The position numbers and the translations under genes are program-made. A stretch of 33,220 nucleotides of DNA. Origin: Ustulina deusta (taxonomy: Eukaryota > Ascomycota > Sordariomycetes > Xylariales > Xylariaceae). Positions 13,200 through 23,470 of this stretch are shown in pieces (within the stretch, counting starts at the first letter, position 1; each line of letters begins with the position of its first letter). The notes beneath the pieces are model-generated. The model did no database searches. It had not been told where the DNA came from and saw only the letters and a program-made list of their open reading frames with translations. The stretch lies in contig JAJNNX010000101.1 in NCBI GenBank assembly GCA_023159155.1, forward strand, positions 1 to 33,220. The letters are read 5' to 3'.

Positions 13200-13469
13200 T
13201 GTTGGATTAATCGTACGCAATTAGCTAGAGCACTTACAGACCCCTTCGTACGAAGGGGTCTGGCCAAGGGGGGTCTGGGCCAAGGGGTCCGGCTAGGGAC
13301 CACCTACAGACCCCTCCGTACAGAGGGGTATATAGAGGGCTCCCACCTACCCAATTCCTTCCTTTCTCTCCCTCCTTTGAGTGTGGCATATAATAAATAG
13401 ACTATATTCCACCAACCTTGCAGGCATGTACTGCTACCTTGGAAATATGCAGTACACTCCATTCAAACA
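13200..13469 (+). repeat. 3' LTR of the miniature element, nearly unmutated
   Basis: This 270-bp repeat begins TGTTGG and ends in CA. It has an 18-bp perfect palindrome CCCCTTCGTACGAAGGGG at 13241-13258, a TATATAGA box at 13329-13336, and a C/T-rich tract at 13355-13378. Normal composition is kept throughout, although AT-rich sequence resumes within a few bases of its right end. Confidence 0.85.
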
Positions 13470-13474
13470 ATATT

Positions 13475-15100
13475 AAATATAAAAACTATAAATATAATTT
13501 TATTAAGGCTTGTTTTTTAGGGCTAAAACTTTTATTAAAAGCTTTAATAATATTTTCTTAATTTTTTTAATTTTTTTTAGTTTTTTTAAGCTAGTATTTA
13601 ATACTTAATAATGTTTTATAGCTCTTTAAGTAAAAAGAAAATCTTTTATAGGAGCTGCCCGCTTGCAGCTCTTAAGTTAAGCGTTCTATATATAATAAAT
13701 AGTATTTTTTTGCTAGTATTATCTAAGTTTAAAATAATTATTTTGTTTGTTATAAATTTAAAGCAGTTAGTTTTTATATATATATATATATATTTCTTTT
13801 TTATACTACTTATAATTATTTGTTATTTAGTATTATTATTTAGTTATTAATTTATTTAAGCTTTATTAAATAGTTTTTATAACTAGCTAAAAATAAATTA
13901 TAATAGTTTATATAATAAAAAAAGTTTATATAAAAGCTTAGCTTATAATTATTTATTTTATTTTTATAGTTTTTATAATAATTTATTTTAATATAATATC
14001 TAGTTATATAATATTTTTAATATTTTATAATTATTAATATTTTATTTATTTTTTATATTAAATATTTTATAAAAAATAGCTTAACAAACTTTATTAAGTA
14101 TTTAAAAAAATTATTTAAATTTGCTTATTAGTAATAAAGTTTATATTTTATTAAAAAAATATTTATTAATAAATATCTAGTTTATATTTAGGTTTTTTTT
14201 ATAACTTAATATAAAATTATATTATTATTTTTTTGTAGTTATATAATTAACAAATATTATTAAAATATTATTAATAATATAAATAATTTATGTTTTAAAA
14301 AATTTGATTTTTTAGCTTTAAAAACTTTAAAAATAATAATTTATAAATTTATTAATATAATTTTATTTTTAATTTTTAAGCTAACTATTTTAATAAATTA
14401 ACTAGTTTTAGTTTATTAAATATTTAATAGTTTTATTATTTAACGTTTTAGTTTTTTAATTAAAACAACCTTTATAATAAATAAAATAAGTTTATATAAA
14501 AGTTTATTTTTTAATATTTTAACTAAAATTTTAAAGTTTTTTATATTTATAAATATAAAATAAGCTTTTAAAAAAACAAACAAAAATATAGTTTTATTAA
14601 ACTTTATTTTAAAATTTAATATATTTTACATTATTAATTTTTAAGCTATTATAATATAAATTAAAAGTTTATTAAAAATAAAAATAAATTTATTTATAAT
14701 TTTAGCTAGCTAAATATTTTTATTAAAGTTTTATTATTAATAAAATAAATTAATTAAAATTATAAATAAACTAATATAGCACTATTTATATAAATAAATA
14801 TTATTCTATTTAAGTACTAATTAATTTTATTAATTAGTTTTATAAAAAAAAATTTTTTTTATTTAATATAATTACTAGTTTAATACATATTTTTTTTTTG
14901 ATTTTTATGTTTTGTCTAATTCTAATAAAATAATTTATTATAAAACTTTATAATAAAAGTTTATTTTTAATAACATTTTTTTTATTAAAAGTTAATAGTA
15001 GTAAATATAAATAGTTTAATTTACTAGATATATTAAAAGTTTAATATAAGAAGCGGACGTTATAGTATTAAAAGTTTTGCTATCTATATATTTTAATACA
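13475..15100. repeat. AT-rich degenerated block between the LTR element and the ankyrin island
   Basis: This is RIP-like AT-rich sequence with no credible gene. It contains a (TA)n run near 13775-13793 and a hairpin at 13650-13673. Single-base frames such as 13611-13850 encode only I, F, L, Y and K-rich low-complexity peptides. A GC-containing trace near 15052-15058 (AGCGGAC) matches the tip of the inverted-repeat element at 22681. Confidence 0.65.
13650..13673. other. GC-containing hairpin (GAGCTGC / GCAGCTC)
   Basis: Seven-base perfect arms with a 6-nt loop, extended by a G-T and an A-T pair, sit in AT-rich DNA. Origin unknown; probably a leftover of a transposon end. Confidence 0.4.
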
Positions 15101-15214
15101 CTAAATATAGATCCTAGTGTTGTAGAGATCATGCTAATTTTAGAGCGGTGTTAGTATTTTTGGTATAAAACACGCCTGTGTATTAACAGTTCCAGGCGCA
15201 CGGACAATAAATAG

Positions 15215-16943
15215 AAGGGAAGGTGCAACTTCTGGAGTGCGGCCCCAAATGCCAGTTTAGATGCTGGTGGTGCCAAGGGTCTTCCTATTGTTATCGCTTC
15301 CCGCCGAGGCCATCTGGACATTGTCAACGCCCGGTTCGAAAAGGGCTGCCACCCCAATCATAGAAGCAGACATAGAAGCAGAGGTTTCAAGGCAATTCCC
15401 GTCATCAATCCACGAGATTTTCTTGCAGCGCTATTGAAGCGAAACGTCGACCTTCCACAAGCCCGGGGTGATGATGCGACTCACTATGGCGGCCGGGACA
15501 TTAATAAGTGGTTTTACAGACCTACAGGTGACCCACCGCACAAACTCCTCGAGCCACCGTCGACTCGTATCTATCGCGTAATTCGCCCGCCCTCCTCCCT
15601 TAAACCTCTGTAGATAGTTATAGATGGTTTTTTTTTTTGGGGCTGTTTTAGGCTACTCTACAAGGCGCTTCCGCCTAGGCTACGGCCCGTAGAACCGCCT
15701 AACACGCTCACGCTCCCCCAATATACGCATTACCCTACCATACTAGGTGCCCTGACGTGTGCTGTAGACATTGAGTCTATCGACTCCGAGGGTGAGGACG
15801 AATTATACCTAGACGCGATTGAGAGTGCCTGTGTTGGCCAGAAAGGGGTTCAGACTCAGTTAAATATGCTCACGATCCTAGCCAAAGCGATCAACAATCC
15901 AGACGAAAGGCAAAGGGCCTGCCTGGAAGCAATGCAGCTGGTTTCCAAGGCCAAGAATCACCGTATGTTAGAAGAATTGTTGAAATACGTACCGCTAGAC
16001 TCCGTCACTCTTGGTCTGTCTTGCCGATGCGGCTGGGTGAGGGCTGTGCAGGCAGTACTACGCCGAAGCATAAGCATCAACGCAATTGGTGAGGATACCA
16101 AAACGCCCATACAAGTCGCCGTCGATAGCGGTCACTCGGATTTGATAGAGCTTTTGGTGGCTAATGGAGTGACTCTTGAGACTATACAGAACGCGGGCTC
16201 GCCACTCAACCTTTACCATCTAGTAGCTGCTGGTTTGGAATCTCGAGCATTTTCTATAACTAGATGCGAAGAGTTGGTTCGGAAGTTCTTGAAATTTGCC
16301 GAACGATCCCAACTAACGACCACAGCAGACGAGGAGTTCTTGGGCAGATCTCTCATGGCTGCTTGTCGTATTGGGAGCATCGAGATGGCGAGCGGCCTAC
16401 TCTAACTTGGCGCAAAGCCTTATACCCCGGCAGGCCTTACGCCGGATTCCTTTGGTCATAGCTCATCACCCTTGCTTGCCGCTACTGATAGCAACTAGCC
16501 GAGTATCTTGTCATGGCTGTTATAGTGGGTTCCTAATGACGAGAGGGATGGTGGGGGTTGTTCCCTTGTTAGACGCGGGAGTAGAGGCCTGCTTAGGAAA
16601 GGAAAGTCGGATTCTATTGCAATATTTTCTCGAACACGCCCGGGCGCTTGAAATATCCGATCGGCATCTTGTGCTTGCTATCCAGAAACACCAAGGCGGG
16701 CGTAGGACTGGAGAGTCAGATCTAGAAATTATACTCAAACACCGACCGGATCTAGCACCGTCCGAAGAAGTGCTAGTAACATTATTTAAGATACCGCCTC
16801 AGAGACGTGATTGACATAGAATATGTGGTCCTTGGCGATTTGTGCCGGGGCGAAGTGATTGGGGTATCACAGAAAGGATAATTCGAACGGTGCGCGACCA
16901 AAAGGGGTGGGAAATCCTCCGCGAATACAATGAACAACACTAA
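15215..16943 (+). pseudogene. Broken ankyrin-repeat protein gene
   Basis: Three adjoining plus-strand segments read as one protein. Segment one (15215-15610) contains an ankyrin-like helix-turn-helix with G-H-L-D-I-V near 15314 and ends at a TAG (15611). The same frame then stays open to 16405 and holds a second unit, T-P-I-Q-V-A-V-D-S-G-H-S-D-L-I-E-L-L. From about 16371 the reading continues in another frame to a TGA at 16812-16814 and then, in that frame, to a TAA at 16941-16943; its L-L-Q-Y-F-L-E-H pattern also fits ankyrin units. The TAG and TGA are each one transition from a sense codon, which fits RIP. Shifts between 16371 and 16560 leave no single frame, and no start codon is evident. 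Ankyrin units bind proteins; the partner here is unknown. A 12-bp tandem duplication lies at 15359-15382. Confidence 0.65.
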
Positions 16944-17211
16944 TCAGCTGAGCGACTGGCTCATGGCGATCGTGTATCACGAAATCACGCACTCGTGATA
17001 GATGATTGAAAGATGAATTTCAGGCAGCGCTACGGCGTATTCAGGAGTCTATGTCAATTTGGCTGTCAGGAGGCAATGATGACGCATCACAGCTGCGAGA
17101 ACGCAGGCATTGATTGATTGATTGATTGATTGATTCTGTTTAACGTTGGTACGGGGCGAAAACACCACTTTGTAGACCTCCCTAGGGGTATAGGACATAG
17201 CAAGCTCTATT
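16944..17211. other. Non-coding tail of the ankyrin island
   Basis: No gene seen. It contains an 8-bp perfect inverted repeat (16975-16982 TATCACGA and 16993-17000 TCGTGATA), a microsatellite, and at 17180-17196 a motif shared with 5813-5829. AT-rich sequence takes over from about 17205. Confidence 0.5.
17109..17135. repeat. (ATTG)6 microsatellite
   Basis: Six perfect ATTG units plus ATT lie just inside the right edge of the island. They immediately follow, with a 2-bp overlap, the 13-bp sequence that recurs at 23457-23469. Confidence 0.95.
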
Positions 17212-17293
17212 TATTATATATTTTATATTAGATATTATTATAGGTATAATGCTAAATTATGCCTTATAGGTTTAATATTCTAGTATTTGTGGT

Positions 17294-17360
17294 TGTTACA
17301 ACCCGATTTTTTAAGCTAAAAGTTGTGCTTTTTGTTTTTAGGCTAAGTTCTTTAGTAGTA
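17294..17360. other. Possible Ty3/gypsy-type LTR start
   Basis: TGTTACAACCCG at 17294-17305 resembles the TGTTACGACCCG-like starts of some fungal LTRs and comes about 90 bp after composition changes. I could not find a convincing partner LTR near 23 kb, and the flanking GTGGT has no clear duplicate, so this remains tentative. Confidence 0.25.
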
Positions 17361-19814
17361 TTAATAAGTTTTAATTTTTATTATTTTTTTTATAAGTTTA
17401 AATTAGTATATTTATTAAAATAAATAGTTATTTAGTATTATTATTATAGCTTATTTTTGTTGTTTTATATTTTATATATATTTTAAACTTTTTGATTTTT
17501 TATTATTATTGTTACTATTTAAATATTATAATTTTATTATTTTAAAAAAAATTAATAATTATATATTTTTATTTTTTAAGCTATTAAAGCTTAAAATAAA
17601 ACTATTTTTAATTTTTTTTTTTGTTTTTTTTTTTATAAGTTTTTATTTTATTTTTATATTTTTTTTTAAGTAGTACTATTTTTTTTTAGCTAAAAGAATA
17701 AGCATATTTTATTATAATAGCTTATTGTTTAATAAAACTTTTAAAAAGCTATAAAATATTTAATTAACTAAATTTAATATTTATATTTATTTATTATATT
17801 TTTTAGTTTTAAATTATATAGTTTTACTAGCTAGTTATTTATTAGCTATTTTATATTATTATATTTTTTGTTTAGCTTAAATAGCTTAAGCTATTTATTT
17901 TTATAAGTTTTTATAATTTTATAATAAACTATATATTTTAAGCTTTTTTTAAATATTTTTTTAAAATAAAAAATATAAATATAATAAACTTTTATATTAT
18001 TATAATTAAATTTATTATAATATTATTTATAATTTTTATAAGTTATTATAACGTTTAAATATTAGCTTAAAATTTTTTAAAATAAATATAATATTTTTAA
18101 ATACTTTTTTAGTTTATATTTAATTTTTATTACTAAAAAACTACTAAAAATATTAATATTTTTATTTTTAAGCTAGTTTTTTATTATTTGTTTAATTTTT
18201 AGTTTAGCGTTATATTTTAAGTTAGTTATTATAAATATTATATTAAAGTTTTAAGGTTTTTTTTTTATTTTAAGTTGTACTTAAATATTTATTTATTTAT
18301 TACTTTTAATATTATAATATTTTAAGCTTTAGTATATTTTAATATTATAATATTTAATTAATTTATAAATTTTTATAAAAACTTATTATAATATTATTAA
18401 AGCGTTTTTTTAAGTATTTTATAATATTGTTATATTATTTATATAAAAAGTTATAGTAGTATTATTTAAGTATTATTTTAAAGCTTTTTAAAGTTTTTTT
18501 AGGAATTTTAAAGCTTTTATATTAAATATTACTTTATAAAAATTTAAGCTTATTTAGTTCTTTATAACTAATATTTATTTTTTATATATAATATATTTAT
18601 ATTTTAAGTTATTTTTAGTTTTTAATTTATTTAAAAAAATTATAATATTAAATATTAATTAATTAGCGAACTATTTTTAAAATTTTTTTATTACTATTTT
18701 TTTATTAATACTTATAGTTAAATTAGTTTTTAAGTTTTTTAAATATTTAAATAAATATAGTATTATTTTTTTAATATTTAGCATAAAGTTAGCTATTATT
18801 TATAAGTTTATATAGATATATTATTAATTATTAGCTTTTTTATTTTGTTAGATTATTTTTAGTGCTATTTAGAATATTAATAAATAGGTTTTATAAACTA
18901 TTTTAATTTTAAAAGCATATTTATTTCTAGCTTGTTTTAAGGCTATATTTGCTATTAAGATCTTGTAACGCTTACTAAACTATTTATATATAGTTTTTTA
19001 GTTTTATACTAATTGTTTAGTATTAATTATTTATTATTTTATTTGCTAGCTTTTTTTGTTTTTTATATTAGGCTTTATATTTATATAAAAATATTAATAA
19101 TAGAACTAAATTAATTATTTTTTAAAGTTTTATAGCTAAAAGGCCTTATATTATTATTAAAATAGCTTTAATATAATTAACTATTTTTGTTTTTTTAACT
19201 ATTTTTTTTTTATATATTAATAGAACTATAATTTTTTATTTAAGTATATGTTTAGCTAGCGTAATACTAGAATTTGTTTAAGTTTAAAAAGATTATTTAA
19301 TAGGACTAATATAATTTAGGTATTATTTCTAAGCTTAATAATAAAATTAGCTTTAGTTCAGCTTTTTATAAAATAAATAGCTTTTATTTTTTTAGAAATA
19401 AATATTATTTTGTTAGTTTGTTTATATTTTAAAATCTTATTTATTTATTTTTTAGCTTTTTTAGTACTCTATTCTAAAGTTTTTTTTATAACTAGTACTA
19501 CTATATTATTAGTATAGCTTTATTTATTTGGGTTTTTTTTTATTAGTTTATATAAATATAATATATAAAGTATTAATAATATTAAAAAGCTTTATAATAT
19601 ATTATAATTAATTATTTTTAATATTATTACTATATTTTCTAAATATATAATAATTATTTATTTTATTAAAAAGCTTTTTATAATTTTTATAACTAAAATA
19701 AGATAGCTTTATTTTACTATTTTAGTTATAAGTCTATTTTTTAGTAAAATATTAAATATTTTTTATATATTTAATATAACTAGTATAGCTACTATTTTAT
19801 TTATTAAAGCAAGC

Positions 19815-20010
19815 TTAATATTATATATTAAACTAGTTATTAAATCTATTGCTAATTTTTTAAGTACTACTTTAGTATATTATAAGTTTATTAAACCGGT
19901 TTAAAAAATTATTTAGATTATTTATTATATAATAAATCCTTTAAAGCCTTTGTTTATATATAAAAATAAGGTAATTAGTTTTTAAGATCTATATAATATA
20001 AAGTTAGTTT
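19815..20010 (-). pseudogene. Retroelement coding relic, possible reverse transcriptase, copy 2
   Basis: Collinear relative of 10861-11040. It includes the perfect 14-bp palindrome TTAAACCGGTTTAA at 19891-19904 where the other copy has CCCGGTTC. Minus-strand reading has many stops, as expected after RIP. Assignment to the reverse transcriptase region rests on short residue patterns only. Confidence 0.35.
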
Positions 20011-22680
20011 TATTTATTTTTAGGAATAGGATTATACTAGCTTTTTTTTAAACTTTTAAAAAAACGCTATATTTAAAGTATTTTTTTAGCAAGTTTTAGT
20101 AATATTTTTTTATTATAAGCTATATTATAATAAAATACTTTATTATTATTAGGTTTTTTTTTAGTAATATTAATATTATTTTAATAATATATTTTTAGGC
20201 TTTTTTTATAATTATTTTATAGCTTTAAAAAAAATATATTTAGTTTTTAGGTTTTAGAAGTTTAACTATTAATAAGTTATTTTCTAAGTTAAATTTTTTT
20301 AAAATATTTTAAGTAAAATATTTGGCTTTTTTTTTTGTTTTAACAATTATTTTATTTTTATTTATAAATAGCAGCAAAATAATTATACCTTTTTGTTTGT
20401 ACTAATTTATTATTTTTAGTAGCTTTTTATTTAATTTTATATTATTAATTTAGTTTTTTTAAATTTTTTTTTTTGCTTTTCTAACTATAATAAATAGTTT
20501 TTGCTAAGTAGCTTTTATATTTTTAGTATTAAATAACCTTTTAAAGTTAGCTTATATTTTTATATATTTTATTATTTATTATAGTATTGCTTTTTTTTAT
20601 TTTTGTTTTTTTTGTTTTAATAGTTTTTATATATACTAATATTAAAATTATTAGTACTTTTATAGCTTTTTTTATTTGCTTTATACTAGTAACTTTTTTT
20701 ATATTTAGTAATATATTAGTTTTGATGCTAATTAAATCCTTTAGTTATACTAGTTTTTTATTTTTAATAAAAATTTTTATTGCTTTTTTTAAAAAATATA
20801 CTAAATCTTTTTAAAATAGTATTATTTATAATAGCTTATAATCTAATAAGGTTTTTAGCTTTTTAGCTACTTAGTTTTTAATAAAAAATATATTTAAAAA
20901 TAATATATTTATAATATGCTTTACTTAATATATTAGCTCTTTTAGTATATTTATAAAATTTATTTTTGCTTTAGCTAACTAGTTTATAATTTTTTATTTT
21001 TTATAAAGTATTATAGCTCTTAGTTCTTAATCTAAATATTTAATATTTAAGTTTTTTATTATTAAATAGTTTTTTAATAGTTCTAATATAGTAATATATT
21101 TTATTACTATATTTATATTTAAAGCTTTATAATATATTAGCAGTTTATAACTATTAATATTAAGTTATATTAAGTTTTTATAATACACTAGAGCTTTTTT
21201 TTTTATTTTTAATTCTTTTTATATTTTTATATATATTATAACTCTAGGCCTATTAGTTTTTTAAGTATTTTAAATATTTATTAGCCCGAAGTTCTAATAT
21301 CTTTAGTATATTTATATTTTTTTGTTTTTTTTTTATTAATTTATAGTTCTATAACTACTGCTATATTTATGTTTTTGTTCTAATATTTTTATAAAAATAC
21401 TAAATAGTTATTTGCTTTATGTTTTATATTATGGGCCGCTATATTTATTGTTTTAAAAGCTTAAGCTAAAGTTTTTTTTTAGTATTATTTAGTTATATTT
21501 TTGCTCTGCTATTTGTTTGGTTATTTTTTGGTTTAGTAGGTTTGCTAGGTTAGTTCTTTAGCCTTTTGGTTTTTTTTAGAGGTTCTTTAGTATTCTAGCA
21601 GGTTATACAATACTAGTTTGTACTATTTTTATTAGTTTTTGTATTTTTAAAAAAAGAACTAGTATTATGTAAGGAAGGGTTATTAGGCTTATAGCAGTAA
21701 TTTTGTTTTTTATTTTATTATTTTTTATCTTACTAGATATTATGCCTAAAAATAAGATTATTATAATTATTATTTTAATGCTTGATTTTTTTATAGTTAT
21801 TTTATAAGCATTAGTAAGGCTTTTTTATTATTATTATTATTTTATTATTTTAGTCTTTTTATTATTACTGCTTTCTTTTTTATAGTAGTAATTATTAGTA
21901 AAAAATTCTTATTATTATTTTTTTTATTTTTTGCTTATTTTATAGCTTTTATTTTAGCTTATAATAAAAAAATTACTATACTATTTATTTTTTTAAGCTT
22001 TAATAAACAATTATTATAGTTTATTAAATAAAAACTATAATAGTTTATATATTTTAATAATAATATATATTTTTTATTATTTATAAAGTTATAAAAGTTA
22101 ATCTATATACTATAGTTTTTATATAAAGGCTTTTTATTATAGAACTTTGCTATATAATATTCCTAATATTTTAAGTTATAATAAATAATATAGTTTTATT
22201 TCTTTTTTTTATAGGATAGTTTGCTAGCTAAAAATAGTTTAAATTTCTATATAAGCTTTTTAAAAACTACTATTTACGTTATTTTTTTTATTTATAAATT
22301 AATATTTTTATATAATATATATATATTAACTAAAATAGTTCTTATTTATATTTTGATTTTTATAACTACTATTTTTTAAATAATATTTATTAAAATATTT
22401 ATAAAATAATCTATTATAAACAAAAATATTTTTAAAACTATATAAATTATTTATTTTTTTAGTAGTTTTATTATATTAATATATAAGATCTATTTAATAA
22501 TATTTATATTTTATTTTTTAAACAGTTTATTTTTTGTTATAAAATTAATAGTTTTAATTACTTACCTAGTTTTAATAAGTTAAATATTTTATATTATTTT
22601 AGTAAGTAGTTATAAATTTTTAAGTAGTACTATTTTAGCTATATAAGCTATTATTTAGCAAGATTTTATTACTTTATTAT

Positions 22681-23194
22681 TTAAGCGGACTAAAATATAA
22701 ATATTTTTGTAAGCTTTTTTAAAAAATACTATTATACTATCGCTATAAATAATATATATATTAATTAATACTAAAAATATTATTTTTTTCAGCTAGTCTA
22801 ACAAAAAGTTTAATATTTTGTTTAGCTATTTAAAATATTAATTGTTTTAATATTTTAGTTTATATTTATATATTAGCTAGGTATAAAAGTGCTATAATAT
22901 TGCTTTCAAATTATATATATATTAATATATTAAGGTATTACTTTAGAATTTTTATATATTTTTGGGCTATTTATTTATAATTAATATAAATATTTTTTTA
23001 AAAAAATCGGACAAAGTTGTTTAGTACTATTACTAGTATTATTATAACTTTTTTATAAATTTTGTTTTTATAGTTAATCTAAGCGTATTGCTTAATTATT
23101 ATGTTTTAAAACAAAGAGTTAAAGTTATAATTATTTTTTTTAGCTATTTTAAGCTTTAGAAACAGGTTTATTGCTTAAATTTTAGTCCGCTTAA
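22681..23194. mobile_element. 514-bp inverted-repeat element (MITE-like)
   Basis: TTAAGCGGACTAAAAT at 22681-22696 is perfectly complementary to 23179-23194. The core AGCGGAC is GC-rich enough for this DNA that chance is unlikely. Just inside the arms, similarity continues imperfectly, including a place where AATAAACCTGT on one side faces AATATTTTTGT on the other, partly explained by C-to-T changes. Because TTAA is its own complement, the outermost four bases may be a TTAA target duplication (piggyBac-like) or contain a TA duplication (Tc1/mariner-like). The 480-bp interior has no coding capacity, so it would be non-autonomous. Confidence 0.55.
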
Positions 23195-23470
23195 CTTATT
23201 ATAAGTTAGTTCTTAATAGTATATTTATAACTATTACTCCTATATATATATTTTTAAATATTACGGCTAGGCATAATAGTATTACTAAGTCTTATATTAA
23301 TAAAATTTTTTAGCTAGAGCTGAATATTATTATTAATCAGACCTTTAATATTTTATAAAGATTAGCTAAAATTTAGCACTATTAGTGTTTTTAGTATATT
23401 ATCTGCAATACTACTAACAGTAGCTTACGCATAGATAATAAATAAAAAGAAAAGTAAGAACGCAGGCATA

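Larger units (their letters stand above)
12550..13474 (+). mobile_element. Miniature LTR retroelement (TRIM-like) with ATATT target duplication
   Basis: Two direct repeats (12555-12817 and 13200-13469) bound a 382-bp internal region. Both begin with TG; the right one ends in CA and the left in TA, one transition away. The left repeat starts TGCTAG and the right TGTTGG, and TGTTGG is reminiscent of Ty1/copia-type LTRs. The sequence just outside is ATATT on both sides (12550-12554 and 13470-13474), as expected for a 5-bp target-site duplication. A purine tract precedes the right LTR. The interior is far too short for gag-pol and encodes nothing recognisable, so mobility would need proteins in trans. 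The AT-only target duplication suggests insertion into already AT-rich DNA. Orientation follows from the purine tract position. Confidence 0.8.
17212..23395 (-). mobile_element. T-skewed AT-rich block, probably degenerate minus-oriented retroelement(s)
   Basis: This 6.2 kb is AT-rich but unlike the left block it is clearly T-biased on the plus strand, and G in TpG survives more often than C in CpA. Such a skew is expected if the original coding strand, usually purine-rich, was the minus strand. The patch near 19815-20010 that resembles 10861-11040 gives its retroelement-like reading on the minus strand, which agrees. Its size is in the range of an LTR element. A candidate LTR start lies at 17294. 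No frame is intact; 20587-20814 is open but encodes only F, I, L and V-rich low-complexity sequence. Confidence 0.5.

Noticed and set aside
13038..13400. 120-codon open frame crossing the interior and right LTR of the miniature element
   Set aside because: It starts with TTG, spans the LTR boundary and palindrome, and its left-hand counterpart in the mutated LTR is not maintained; low-complexity P, R and L-rich translation.
13611..13850. 79-codon plus-strand frame
   Set aside because: Translation is almost only I, F, L, Y and V from AT-rich DNA; looks membrane-like only because of base composition.
15151..15357. 68-codon minus-strand frame in the ankyrin island
   Set aside because: It is antisense to the ankyrin-like plus-strand frame, which has a recognisable repeat motif.
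16520..16738. 72-codon minus-strand frame
   Set aside because: Shadow of the plus-strand ankyrin segment.
20587..20814. 75-codon hydrophobic frame
   Set aside because: T-rich DNA gives F, I, L and V by default; no start context, charge pattern or homologous copy to support a membrane protein.
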